Part shown: one piece after another, positions 31,463 to 38,955 of the stretch
Numbering within the stretch: position 1 is the first letter of the stretch
Layout: every line of letters starts with the position of its first letter
Source of the DNA: an uncultured Lachnospiraceae bacterium
Lineage (GTDB): Bacteria; Bacillota; Clostridia; Lachnospirales; Lachnospiraceae
Direction of reading: 5' to 3'
Assembly (NCBI GenBank): GCA_910578475.1
Contig: CAJTRK010000032.1
Coordinates: 1-38,955 of the forward strand
Length of the DNA stretch: 38,955 nt
Position numbers and translations under genes: made by a program
Notes under the pieces: model-generated
Told to the model about the DNA's origin: nothing
Databases searched by the model: none
The model's input: only the letters and a program-made list of their open reading frames with translations

Positions 31463-34102
31463 ATGAAAAAGTATGGTGTAAATGAGTTAAGAAGGATGTT
31501 TCTGGAATTTTTTGAGAGTAAGGAACATCTGAAAATGAAAAGCTTTTCGTTAGTGCCGCACAACGACAACAGCCTGCTGTTGATTAATTCCGGCATGGCG
31601 CCCTTAAAGCCTTATTTTACCGGGCAGGAGATTCCGCCGAGGCGAAGGGTTACGACATGTCAGAAGTGTATCAGGACGGGAGACTTGGAAAACGTTGGAA
31701 AGACTGCAAGACATGGTACTTTTTTCGAAATGCTCGGAAATTTTTCCTTTGGAGATTATTTTAAGCATGAAGCGATTGCCTGGTGTTGGGAATTTCTGAC
31801 GGAAGTAGTCGGACTCGACGCGGACAGGCTTTATCCTTCCATTTATGAAAATGACGAAGAAGCTTTTGAAATCTGGAATAAGGAAATCGGGATTCCGGCG
31901 GATAGAATCTATCGCTTTGGCAAGGAAGATAATTTCTGGGAGCACGGTTCAGGCCCCTGCGGCCCCTGTTCCGAAGTTTATTATGACAGGGGAGAGCGAT
32001 ATGGCTGTGGCAAACCGGGCTGTACGGTTGGCTGCGATTGTGACCGCTATATGGAAATCTGGAATAATGTCTTTACACAGTTCGATAATGACGGAAAAGG
32101 CAATTATACGGAACTGACCCAGAAAAATATCGATACGGGTATGGGGCTTGAAAGGCTTGCTTCCGTCGTTCAGGATGTGGATTCCATTTTTGATGTGGAT
32201 ACGATTCTTGCGCTTCGTACAAAGGTATGTGAGATTGCGGGCGTTTCTTATAAAGAGGATTATGAAACAGATGTATCCATTCGAATTATTACGGACCATA
32301 TTCGTTCCGCAACTTTTATGATTTCAGACGGTATCATGCCTTCCAACGAGGGACGCGGTTATGTGCTCCGGCGTATCATCCGGCGGGCGGCGCGTCAGGG
32401 CCGGAAGCTCGGCATTCAGGGAACTTTCCTGGCTGCGCTCGGCGCTACGGTCATTGAAGGCTCAAAGGACGGATATCCCGAATTAGAAGAAAAGAAAGAA
32501 TTTATTTTAAATGTACTGACACAGGAAGAGAATAAGTTCAATAAGACCATCGACCAGGGGCTTACCATTTTATTGGAAATGGAAGAGAACCTGACGAAAG
32601 AAGGAAAAAAGGAACTCTCCGGCGAAGATACCTTTAAACTATATGACACTTACGGATTCCCCATAGATTTAACCAAAGAAATTCTGGAAGAAAAAGGTTT
32701 CAGCGTGAATGAAGAAGGTTTCCGGGCGGCGATGGAAGAGCAGAAAGTCAAGGCCCGTAAAGCCCGTAAAACCACGAATTATATGGGCGCGGACGTGACG
32801 GTTTATGAATCGATTGACCCCAGTGTTACTTCCGCATTTGTGGGATATGATAACCTTGTTCATGATTCGGTTATTTCTGTCCTGACAACGGAAACGGAAC
32901 TGGCAGAAGCGTTGACGGATGGTGAAATCGGAACGATTTTCACAAAGGAAACGCCTTTCTATGCGACGATGGGCGGACAGGCGGGCGACACCGGCGTTAT
33001 CCGCAGCGAGAACGGTACGTTCCGGGTAGAAGAGACGGTGAAGCTGTTAGGCGGTAAAGTGGGACATATCGGCCGCATGACCTCCGGCATGTTCAAGACA
33101 GGAGATACGGTTACGCTGGAAGTGGATGCGGAAAGAAGAAATGCAACCTGCAAAAACCACAGTGCGACACACCTTTTGCAGAAGGCTCTCCGTATGGTGC
33201 TCGGAACCCATGTAGAACAGTCCGGTTCTTACAACGACGGAGAAAGACTACGTTTCGACTTTTCTCATTTCTCGGCAATGACGGCGGAAGAGCTGGCGAA
33301 AGTGGAGCGGATAGTCAACGAGAAGATTGCGGAAAATATTCCGGTCGTTACGGAAGTGCTGACGATTGAAGAAGCGAAAAAAACAGGCGCGATGGCGCTT
33401 TTCGGTGAAAAATACGGCGAGAAAGTGCGTGTCGTAGAAATCGGAGATTTTTCCAAAGAATTTTGCGGCGGTACGCATGTCGGCAGTACGGGCATGATTT
33501 CATCCTTTAAAATTATTTCCGAGAGCGGCGTTGCGGCGGGCATCAGAAGAATTGAGGCGTTGACAGGAAACGGCGTGCAGAAATATTACGCGGAGCTGGA
33601 AGAAAAGCTGGAAAAGGCTTCCGGGCTTCTGAAAACGACGCCGGTCAATCTGTTGGACAGATGTGAGCATTTAATGGCTGAATTAAAAGCATTACAGAGC
33701 GAAAACGAATCCTTAAAGAGCAAGGCGGCCAAAGACGCGCTCGGCGACGTTATGAATCAGGTGAAAGAAGTAAAAGGAACAAAGCTTCTTGCTGCCAAAG
33801 TTTCAGGCGTGGATATGAACGGTCTGCGCGACCTGGGCGACCAGTTAAAGGAAAAACTGGGAGAAGGCGTTGTTGTTCTGGCTTCGGAGAAAGACGGAAA
33901 AGTGAATTTAATCGCAATGGCGACGGATGGAGCGATGGCTGCGGGAGCTCACGCGGGCAATCTGATTAAAAGCATTGCGGGACTCGTCGGAGGCGGGGGC
34001 GGCGGCCGGCCCAACATGGCGCAGGCAGGCGGCAGGAACCCGGCAGGTATTGATGCGGCGGTCGAAGAGGCGGCGAAAGCGTTGGAAGGACAGCTGCATT
34101 AA
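31463..34102 (+). CDS. alaS: Alanyl-tRNA synthetase
   Basis: An 879-residue class II synthetase. The aminoacylation domain begins NELRRMFLEFFESKEHLKMKSFSLVP, a classic AlaRS start. The editing domain has the zinc residues NHSATHLL and CGGTHVGSTG. The C-terminal oligomerisation/C-Ala domain ends in Gly-rich GLVGGGGGGRPNMAQAGG. I chose the ATG at 31463 because it gives the normal length (E. coli 876), with GGAAAGG 14 bases upstream. The in-frame ATG at 31415 has no ribosome-binding site and would add 16 residues unlike the family. It lies 51 bases after glyS, so the two synthetases probably share one transcript. No alanine T-box fits in the gap. Confidence 0.95.
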   Translation: MKKYGVNELRRMFLEFFESKEHLKMKSFSLVPHNDNSLLLINSGMAPLKPYFTGQEIPPRRRVTTCQKCIRTGDLENVGKTARHGTFFEMLGNFSFGDYFKHEAIAWCWEFLTEVVGLDADRLYPSIYENDEEAFEIWNKEIGIPADRIYRFGKEDNFWEHGSGPCGPCSEVYYDRGERYGCGKPGCTVGCDCDRYMEIWNNVFTQFDNDGKGNYTELTQKNIDTGMGLERLASVVQDVDSIFDVDTILALRTKVCEIAGVSYKEDYETDVSIRIITDHIRSATFMISDGIMPSNEGRGYVLRRIIRRAARQGRKLGIQGTFLAALGATVIEGSKDGYPELEEKKEFILNVLTQEENKFNKTIDQGLTILLEMEENLTKEGKKELSGEDTFKLYDTYGFPIDLTKEILEEKGFSVNEEGFRAAMEEQKVKARKARKTTNYMGADVTVYESIDPSVTSAFVGYDNLVHDSVISVLTTETELAEALTDGEIGTIFTKETPFYATMGGQAGDTGVIRSENGTFRVEETVKLLGGKVGHIGRMTSGMFKTGDTVTLEVDAERRNATCKNHSATHLLQKALRMVLGTHVEQSGSYNDGERLRFDFSHFSAMTAEELAKVERIVNEKIAENIPVVTEVLTIEEAKKTGAMALFGEKYGEKVRVVEIGDFSKEFCGGTHVGSTGMISSFKIISESGVAAGIRRIEALTGNGVQKYYAELEEKLEKASGLLKTTPVNLLDRCEHLMAELKALQSENESLKSKAAKDALGDVMNQVKEVKGTKLLAAKVSGVDMNGLRDLGDQLKEKLGEGVVVLASEKDGKVNLIAMATDGAMAAGAHAGNLIKSIAGLVGGGGGGRPNMAQAGGRNPAGIDAAVEEAAKALEGQLH

Positions 34103-34181
34103 AAAGGAAGAGTTTACAGGAAGACTGAAAAACAGAATATGGAAGAGATGTGCCTTTAAGGCCCAAATATCGAAAACTGAG

Positions 34182-34204
34182 AGAAAGGTATGGTTGTTGA
34201 GATG
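34182..34204 (+). promoter_or_regulatory. AGAAAGG-type leader of the chemoreceptor gene
   Basis: ACTGAGAGAAAGG, then TATGGT, then the ATG at 34202, 13 bases after the AGAAAGG. The ATG at 34190 is in frame but only one base from the site. This copy lies 13 kb from the other close matches. Confidence 0.5.
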
Positions 34205-35860
34205 GAAACCGGAAATGGCAGAAAGATAAAGCATCTTGGAAGGAAACTGAATGCAGTAATGGCATGTATGCTGGTTATCAGCATTGCAATGACCGTTGCT
34301 CAGTGTGTTTATATGTTTTACAGGTTTACAATGAATACGCTGCGGGAGCAATGTGTGACCGGAACGAATATTCTTGCTTATGAACTGGAGAATTATAACG
34401 GACCGGAAGATATGACACAGTTACTGGATGATTTAAAGCGGAAGACCGGCTGTGAATTTACTATTTTCCGTGGAGATGAACGTGCTTATACGACGATTCA
34501 GCAGGACGGAAAGCGTGCGGTGGGAACAAAACTTTCCGCGGACTTGAAAGATACGGTGTTAGTAAAGGGAGAATCCTACGTCGGGAATGCCCAGATTCTG
34601 GGAGTTGACCATCTTTGTTCCTATGTGCCGACAAAAGGCGAAGACGGCAAAATCAACGGACTGCTTTTTTCTGGTATATCCATTTCCAGTGCGAATGCTC
34701 AGATTGTTTCAACTGTCAAAGCAACCTGTCTGTTGGGCGGTATTGTTGTAATTATCTGTATTGCGCTGCTGGCGGCCTATATCAGAGGCATTGTATCGAG
34801 TCCGTTATCCAAGCTTACGGCGCTTGCGCAGACGATGGAAAGAGGAGAGCTTGGATTAAACAGCGGACAGAAGATAGAAGTCGATATCCATTCTAATAAT
34901 GAAATCGGTTTTCTGGCAGAGACTTTTGAAAAAACAATTCTGCGTCTGAAAGGATACATAGGAGAGATTTCAACGGTGTTGGAATCGATTGCGCAGGGAG
35001 ACCTGACGTTAGCGACAAAACAGGCCTATGTGGGAGATTTTGAATCCATCAAAGAATCTCTTGATAATATTCTTGATAAATTGAACAATACAATGTCACA
35101 GATTGTAGACAGTTCCGAGCATGTATCGAACGGTTCCGAGCAGATGTCCATCGGCGCGCAGGCGCTCAGTCAGGGTGCGGTAGAACAGGCAAGCGCCGTG
35201 GAAGAACTGGACAGCAATATCCGTCAGATTTCCGAGCAGGTGGGAAGAACGGCAGAAAATGCTGTACAGGCAAGTCAGAAGGTAGAGGCAGTTGGCGCAC
35301 AGTTAATGGAAAGCAACCAGAAGATGCAGGAAATGATACAGGCGATGGAAACGATTGACGCGCGTTCCAATGAAATCGGAAAGATTATCAAAACGATTGA
35401 AAACATTTCGTCGCAGACGAATATTCTTGCGCTGAATGCGGCAGTGGAGGCTGCCCGTGCGGGAGAAGTCGGAAAAGGTTTTGCGGTCGTGGCGGAAGAA
35501 GTGCGGGAACTGGCAGGCAGGAGTTCTGAGGCATCCAAATCAACGGCAGAATTGATTGAGCGTTCTATTGAAGCGGTAAAACAGGGTACAAGAATTGCAA
35601 GTGAGACTGCGGAACAGTTAGTAGCCGTTGTTTCCGGTGCGAATGAAGTAGTGGAAACGACGAACCTGATTGCAGAGGCGGCGCGTTCTCAGGCGGACTC
35701 CGTTTTTGAAATCAGAGAGCAGATTAATCAGATTTCCAACGTGGTGCAGACCAATTCCGCCACGGCGGAAGAAAGTGCGGCAACAAGCCAGCAGCTCAGT
35801 TCGCAGGCAGGTCTGCTTCGCAATATGATTGGAATGTTCAAGATAAACAGAAGATATTGA
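34202..35860 (+). CDS. Methyl-accepting chemotaxis protein
   Basis: A 552-residue membrane chemoreceptor. Membrane span 1 is about 17-40. A single Cache-like sensor domain follows, about 45-165 (CEFTIFRGDERAYTTIQQDGKR, LLFSGISISSANAQIV). Span 2 is about 176-194, HAMP about 195-250, then a cytoplasmic signalling coiled coil. The hairpin tip reads FAVVAEEVRELAGRSSEASK, the site that binds CheW/CheA. The ligand is unknown; this sensor type often binds small organic acids. No other chemotaxis gene is nearby. The start at 34202 is chosen from the leader motif; 34190 would add four residues. A GC-rich hairpin follows 42 bases after the stop. Confidence 0.92.
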   Translation: METGNGRKIKHLGRKLNAVMACMLVISIAMTVAQCVYMFYRFTMNTLREQCVTGTNILAYELENYNGPEDMTQLLDDLKRKTGCEFTIFRGDERAYTTIQQDGKRAVGTKLSADLKDTVLVKGESYVGNAQILGVDHLCSYVPTKGEDGKINGLLFSGISISSANAQIVSTVKATCLLGGIVVIICIALLAAYIRGIVSSPLSKLTALAQTMERGELGLNSGQKIEVDIHSNNEIGFLAETFEKTILRLKGYIGEISTVLESIAQGDLTLATKQAYVGDFESIKESLDNILDKLNNTMSQIVDSSEHVSNGSEQMSIGAQALSQGAVEQASAVEELDSNIRQISEQVGRTAENAVQASQKVEAVGAQLMESNQKMQEMIQAMETIDARSNEIGKIIKTIENISSQTNILALNAAVEAARAGEVGKGFAVVAEEVRELAGRSSEASKSTAELIERSIEAVKQGTRIASETAEQLVAVVSGANEVVETTNLIAEAARSQADSVFEIREQINQISNVVQTNSATAEESAATSQQLSSQAGLLRNMIGMFKINRRY

Positions 35861-35902
35861 AATGATGTTTGTATCGCAGCCACAGATGAAATGAAAATCA
35901 GA

Positions 35903-35926
35903 AAGGCCGGCCAGTCGGCCGGCCTT
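35903..35926 (+). terminator. GC-rich hairpin after the chemoreceptor gene
   Basis: Perfect 10-base arms AAGGCCGGCC (35903-35912) and GGCCGGCCTT (35917-35926) with an AGTC loop. Only TTATATT follows, so the U-tract is weak. It is still the likely end of the chemoreceptor transcript, since a promoter starts 4 bases later. Confidence 0.6.
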
Positions 35927-35929
35927 ATA

Positions 35930-35958
35930 TTGACAGAACGGAAAATATGCCGTAGTAT
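35930..35958 (+). promoter_or_regulatory. Promoter for ung
   Basis: TTGACA (35930-35935), 17 bases, TAGTAT (35953-35958). Perfect -35 and a fair -10. The start near 35965 leaves a leader of about 50 bases. Confidence 0.6.
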
Positions 35959-36016
35959 TTGACCGCAGGGCAGTTAAAACGGCCGCATGAACAAAAGAGA
36001 AGGGGGATACCGGAAG

Positions 36017-36694
36017 ATGGCGATGTTGAGCAATGATTGGGCGGAAGCGCTCGGGGCGGAATTTCGGAAGCCTTATTACAAACAGCTATACCAGTTCGTC
36101 AGAGAAGAATACAGCAAAGCTGTGGTTTATCCGCCGGCGGATGATATTTTCAATGCTTTTCATTTTACGCCGCTTCGTGAGGTGAAAGTCCTGCTGTTGG
36201 GACAGGACCCCTATCATAATGAGCATCAGGCGCACGGCATGAGTTTTTCCGTACTGCCGGACCAAAAGGATATTCCGCCTTCTTTGCAGAATATCTATCA
36301 GGAACTGCATGATGACCTGGGATGTGATATTCCGAATAACGGTTATTTGAAAAAATGGGCTGACCAGGGAGTATTGCTTTTAAATACGGTGCTGACAGTT
36401 CGTGCACATCAGGCAAATTCCCATCAGGGAAAAGGATGGGAAGCCTTTACGGATGCGGTCATCCATGCTGTGAATGCGCAGGAGAGGCCAATCGTATATT
36501 TACTGTGGGGACGTCCGGCGCAGAGTAAAATTCCCATGCTGACCAATCCGAAACATTTGATTTTAAAGGCGCCGCATCCCAGTCCGTTATCCGCTTACAG
36601 GGGCTTTTTTGGCTGTAAACATTTCAGTCAGGCCAATGAATTTCTGAAAGCGAACGGCGTGGAACCGGTTGACTGGCAGATTGAGAATATATGA
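36017..36694 (+). CDS. ung: Uracil-DNA glycosylase, family 1
   Basis: A 225-residue UDG that removes uracil from DNA. The water-activating motif GQDPYH has Asp64, and the DNA-contact motif HPSPLSAYRGFFG has His187; both numbers are the same as in the E. coli enzyme when counted from the ATG at 36017. This supports that start, which also has GGGGG 10 bases upstream. An in-frame ATG at 35987 would add ten residues and lies before the ribosome-binding site. The uracil pocket motif LLLNTVLTVR is present. It has its own promoter and is followed after about 120 bases by the decarboxylase gene. Confidence 0.95.
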   Translation: MAMLSNDWAEALGAEFRKPYYKQLYQFVREEYSKAVVYPPADDIFNAFHFTPLREVKVLLLGQDPYHNEHQAHGMSFSVLPDQKDIPPSLQNIYQELHDDLGCDIPNNGYLKKWADQGVLLLNTVLTVRAHQANSHQGKGWEAFTDAVIHAVNAQERPIVYLLWGRPAQSKIPMLTNPKHLILKAPHPSPLSAYRGFFGCKHFSQANEFLKANGVEPVDWQIENI

Positions 36695-36817
36695 TTGAGA
36701 ATGTATAGGGAACGCAAAGCATAATCTGCGGAAGCGGATAATGAAAATGAAAGAAAAAGTGACAGAAAAACAGGAATGACAGAAATTTTGGGAATGCGGA
36801 AAGGAGCGGTCTTACCA

Positions 36818-38089
36818 ATGAAAAAAGTACCGTTTGTGACAAAGGAAAAGATAGAAGAGATAACGAAAACATATCCGACCCCTTTTCATATTTACGACGA
36901 AAAGGGTATCCGGGAAAATGCCAAAGCCGTGAAAGAGGCTTTTGCATGGAATAAAGGATTTAAAGAATACTTTGCCGTGAAGGCGACGCCCAATCCTTTT
37001 TTAATGGATTTGCTGCATGAATACGGCTGCGGCTGCGACTGTTCTTCCCTTACGGAACTGATGCTGAGCAATGCAATCGGCATTCGCGGAGAAGACATAA
37101 TGTTTTCTTCCAATGATACGCCGAGAGAGGATTACGAATATGCGGCCAAAATCGGCGCAATTATCAATTTGGATGATATTACGCACATTGATTTTCTGGA
37201 GAATATTCTCGGGAAACTGCCGGAGACGATGAGCTGCCGTTATAATCCCGGCGGCATTTTCCAGATGAGCAACGGCATCATGGACAATCCTGGAGATTCC
37301 AAATATGGTTTTACCACGGAGCAGTTATTTGAAGGATTTCGGATTTTGAAGGAAAAAAGCGTAACGCGTTTCGGTCTTCATGCTTTTCTTGCCAGCAATA
37401 CGGTGACAAATGAATACTATCCGCAGCTTGCGGGGCAGCTGTTTGAACTTGCCGTAAAACTGAAAGAAGAGACCGGCGTCAGCGTTTCTTTTATTAACCT
37501 GTCCGGTGGTGTCGGTATTCCCTATACGCCCGAACAGGAGCCGAACGATATCAGACTTATCGGCGAAGGCGTCCGGAAAGAATACGATAAAATACTGGTT
37601 CCTGCCGGAATGGGGGATGTTGCGATTTATACGGAGATGGGACGTTTTATGATGGGTCCTTACGGTGCGCTTGTCACCCAGGCGATTCATGAAAAACATA
37701 CCCATAAAGAATATATTGGCGTGGATGCCTGTGCGGTCAATCTGATGCGTCCCGCGATGTATGGCGCCTATCATCATATTACGGTGCTCGGCAAAGAGGA
37801 TGCGCCCTGTGACCATCAATATGACGTAACCGGTTCTCTTTGTGAGAACAACGACAAATTTGCGATAGACCGGATGCTTCCCGCAATCGAAAAGGGCGAT
37901 TATCTCGTTATTCATGATACGGGGGCGCATGGTCATTCGATGGGTTATAATTATAACGGAAAACTGAGGTCGGCAGAACTTCTTCTGAAAGAAGACGGAA
38001 GCGTGCAAATGATAAGAAGAGCGGAGACGCCGAAAGACTATTTTGCGACACTGGATTGTTTTGAGATGTTTGGAAAGCTGTTTGAGTAA
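36818..38089 (+). CDS. lysA: Diaminopimelate decarboxylase
   Basis: A 423-residue fold-type III PLP enzyme that makes lysine from meso-diaminopimelate. PLP-lysine is Lys55 in YFAVKATPNP. The barrel follows (CDCSSLTELMLS, MFSSNDTPREDY), with the phosphate-binding Gly-rich loop NLSGGVGIPY. The C-terminal beta domain holds the substrate/catalytic Cys block TGSLCENNDKFAIDR and ends with YFATLDCFEMF. It belongs to the LysA branch more common in Clostridia and differs from the classic type (CENNDKF where many have CESGD). Carboxynorspermidine decarboxylase is a related alternative but is shorter. I chose the ATG at 36818, which has AAAGGAG about 11 bases upstream. No lysine riboswitch is visible in the 123-base gap. 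Confidence 0.87.
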   Translation: MKKVPFVTKEKIEEITKTYPTPFHIYDEKGIRENAKAVKEAFAWNKGFKEYFAVKATPNPFLMDLLHEYGCGCDCSSLTELMLSNAIGIRGEDIMFSSNDTPREDYEYAAKIGAIINLDDITHIDFLENILGKLPETMSCRYNPGGIFQMSNGIMDNPGDSKYGFTTEQLFEGFRILKEKSVTRFGLHAFLASNTVTNEYYPQLAGQLFELAVKLKEETGVSVSFINLSGGVGIPYTPEQEPNDIRLIGEGVRKEYDKILVPAGMGDVAIYTEMGRFMMGPYGALVTQAIHEKHTHKEYIGVDACAVNLMRPAMYGAYHHITVLGKEDAPCDHQYDVTGSLCENNDKFAIDRMLPAIEKGDYLVIHDTGAHGHSMGYNYNGKLRSAELLLKEDGSVQMIRRAETPKDYFATLDCFEMFGKLFE

Positions 38090-38117
38090 GCGGCGAAAAG
38101 AAGGTTCAGGGCTCGGG

Positions 38118-38172
38118 TTTCGAAAAAGAATTCGAAAGAATTAAAAAGTATTTTTTTGTAAAAAGTATTTTT
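38118..38172 (+). terminator. Possible weak terminator after lysA
   Basis: TTTCGAA (38118-38124) pairs with TTCGAAA (38131-38137), loop of six. Two copies of the self-complementary AAAAAGTATTTTT follow (38143-38157 with extra T, 38160-38172). The T-runs may help end the lysA transcript, but the stems are AT-rich. Confidence 0.35.
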
Positions 38173-38183
38173 GCAGAAATAAC

Positions 38184-38212
38184 TTGCCAACCAATGGCAG
38201 TTATGATATTAT
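38184..38212 (+). promoter_or_regulatory. Promoter for tRNA-Leu
   Basis: TTGCCA (38184-38189), 17 bases, TATTAT (38207-38212). A TATAAT overlaps at 38212-38217 but is 22 bases from the -35. Either gives a start just upstream of the tRNA. Confidence 0.6.
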
Positions 38213-38231
38213 ATAATTCGGTTGTTGGAAT

Positions 38232-38314
38232 GCTGGTGTGTCGGAATGGCAGACGAGGCAGACTCAAAATCTGTTGCGGGCAACCGCGTGTGGGTTCAAG
38301 TCCCACCACCAGCA
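38232..38314 (+). tRNA. tRNA-Leu(CAA)
   Basis: An 83-nt tRNA. The acceptor GCTGGTG (38232-38238) pairs with CACCAGC (38307-38313), with discriminator A at 38314. The anticodon stem GCAGA/TCTGT encloses the loop CTCAAAA, so the anticodon is CAA (reads UUG). A long variable arm, GCGGGCAACCGC, is typical of leucine. The T arm is GTGGG-TTCAAGT-CCCAC. CCA is not encoded. It stands alone with its own promoter and terminator. Confidence 0.95.
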
Positions 38315-38322
38315 TTGATAAA

Positions 38323-38373
38323 AAGTCTGAAATCCCTGGTAAAATGGGCATTTTTAGGCTTTTTTATTTTTTT
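38323..38373 (+). terminator. Rho-independent terminator of tRNA-Leu
   Basis: AAGTCTGAAATCCC (38323-38336) pairs with GGGCATTTTTAGGCTT (38346-38361), with two G-U pairs and two extra bases on the right arm; the loop is nine bases. A T-rich tract of 14 follows (38360-38373, one A). Confidence 0.85.
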
Positions 38374-38481
38374 ACGTTGATAACTCTTGATAACTCGAAA
38401 AAATATATAAGAAAGAAGAGAGATTCTTGAGTGTGTGAAGAAAATTCTGTAAATAACCAAATCTTCTATGATAATGAAATG

Positions 38482-38518
38482 GCGGAAGGCTCATGTTGAT
38501 GCTTTCCGCTTTGCTTTA
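38482..38518 (+). terminator. Terminator-like hairpin without an assigned gene
   Basis: GCGGAAGGC (38482-38490) pairs with GCTTTCCGC (38501-38509), one G-U, 10-base loop, then TTTGCTTTAT. No gene precedes it, so it may be a remnant of a gene displaced or lost here. Confidence 0.6.
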
Positions 38519-38611
38519 TATATAACAGTGAAAAGATTGTATGTCAAGAGCGCAGGTTATTGTTTGCCTGCAGCTTTTATCAGATAGTTTCCTATTCGCC
38601 TGGATTCTCGA

Positions 38612-38640
38612 AAACGTGACGATGAAGTTTCGTCACGTTT
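38612..38640. repeat. 11-bp inverted repeat upstream of the transposase
   Basis: AAACGTGACGA (38612-38622) and TCGTCACGTTT (38630-38640) are perfectly complementary around a 7-base loop. The right side lacks a T-run. It may be part of the IS end (a transposase site) or a barrier to read-through transcription. Confidence 0.6.
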
Positions 38641-38684
38641 AGCAGCAACCTCTTGATTTTACTGAAAAAATCACCATCTTTCAT

Positions 38685-38713
38685 TTGACTAATTCCTCGT
38701 CGCGTTTTATAAT
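38685..38713 (+). promoter_or_regulatory. Promoter of the IS transposase
   Basis: TTGACT (38685-38690), 17 bases, TATAAT (38708-38713). Strong match; the start near 38720 gives a leader of about 20 bases. Confidence 0.75.
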
Positions 38714-38734
38714 GGCTTCATAAACATGACGAGG
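38695..38734 (+). promoter_or_regulatory. Inverted repeat that can hide the transposase ribosome-binding site
   Basis: CCTCGTC (38695-38701) is complementary to GACGAGG (38728-38734), plus one G-U pair inward. The right arm holds the GAGG ribosome-binding site. The left arm lies upstream of the predicted start near 38720, so only RNA entering from outside would form the stem. Confidence 0.5.
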
Positions 38735-38741
38735 TGATTGT

Positions 38742-38955
38742 ATGTCGATAGTTACTCAAACTGATAAACGCACAGGCATTACTTATGCTTATGACACAAC
38801 TTATTACTGGGACAAAGAAAAGCAGCAGTCCCGTTCAAAACGCGTATGTGTAGGAAAGGTTGACCCTGAGACTGGTGACATTGTTCCAACAAGAGGCAGA
38901 GCAAAAAAGGGTTCTAAATCAACAGGTGGAAAGCCTGCAAAAACAAGACCAAAGC
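38742..38955 (+). CDS. IS transposase, N-terminal part cut by the window end
   Basis: The first 71 codons of a reading frame still open at the window edge. The start MSIVTQTDKRTGITYAYDTT, then YYWDKEKQQSRSKRVCVGKV and DPETGDIVPTRGRAKKG, matches the N terminus of a group of DDE transposases of the IS4/IS1634 kind found in Lachnospiraceae, where a 'GxTYxY-YWDKEKKQxRxKR-xIGKxDPxTGEI' block precedes the catalytic domain. The catalytic residues lie outside the window, so activity cannot be judged, and the IS family is a recollection, not a search. GAGGTG lies 6-7 bases before the ATG, and the gene has its own strong promoter. It inserted downstream of the tRNA-Leu terminator. Confidence 0.72.
   Translation, partial: MSIVTQTDKRTGITYAYDTTYYWDKEKQQSRSKRVCVGKVDPETGDIVPTRGRAKKGSKSTGGKPAKTRPK

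Larger units (their letters stand above)
38374..38684. other. AT-rich gene-free stretch before the IS transposase
   Basis: No convincing reading frame. It holds a tandem 10-bp repeat (TTGATAACTC twice, 38377-38396), a terminator-like hairpin (38482-38518), a small GCAGG/CCTGC hairpin (38552-38571) and an 11-bp hairpin (38612-38640). The left end of the IS must lie somewhere here, but I cannot fix it without the right end. Confidence 0.6.

Noticed and set aside
34103..34181. Sigma-28-type promoter before the chemoreceptor
   Set aside because: I looked for TAAA-N15-GCCGATAA and found only partial fragments with wrong spacing (TTTAAGGCCCAAATATCGAA).
38106..38430. Short frames across the tRNA-Leu region on both strands
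   Set aside because: They span the tRNA, its promoter and terminator; this is RNA-gene sequence.

Overview
The window looks like core chromosome from a Firmicute of the Lachnospiraceae/Clostridia type. The evidence is the era–yqzL–recO gene order, a single-chain glycyl-tRNA synthetase, a small DUF6472-type protein, a very large fused 2-hydroxyacyl-CoA dehydratase activase, a presequence-protease-like M16 peptidase, and Shine-Dalgarno sites matching a CCUCCUUUCU 16S tail. Base composition is moderate. There is no prophage, CRISPR array or rRNA. The only mobile element is an IS entering at the right edge. All identifications come from reading motifs, not from searches.

Layout. 229-2443: a LytTR response regulator without an adjacent kinase, then two unrecognised genes. 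2551-11058: a plus-strand housekeeping/envelope stretch with an RsmF-type rRNA methyltransferase, a GH13 glycosidase, an MBOAT O-acyltransferase paired with a membrane-anchored SGNH protein (probable glycan O-acylation), an RluF-type pseudouridine synthase and NAD-dependent DNA ligase. 11063-13366 (minus): an MFS transporter and MetA, separated by four 19-bp tandem repeats. 13512-14044: two small conserved proteins ending in a strong terminator. 14055-18293 (minus): the 1412-residue activase-like protein.

18593-23326 (plus): a block of poorly known genes. It holds a rhomboid/derlin-like membrane protein without protease residues, a sigma-70-like protein lacking region 4, a 140-residue protein, a glycosyltransferase and a 325-residue unknown. 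A 161-nt palindromic element and an early hairpin lie inside the block. Several of these genes, and a chemoreceptor 13 kb away, share an unusual ribosome-binding leader.

23468-38089 (plus): an M16C peptidase, a DUF4349 lipoprotein overlapping era, yqzL, a zinc-less recO, a lipoprotein, glyS, alaS, a chemoreceptor, ung and a diaminopimelate decarboxylase. 38184-38373: a complete tRNA-Leu(CAA) transcription unit. 38377-38955: AT-rich sequence leading into the 5' end of an IS transposase, whose start is arranged so that read-through RNA could hide its ribosome-binding site.

I did not find one obvious new multi-gene system. The best candidates for undescribed biology are the 161-nt structured palindrome (20762-20922), the shared leader motif and the gene block it marks, the sigma-like protein, and the 19-bp repeats at the end of metA.
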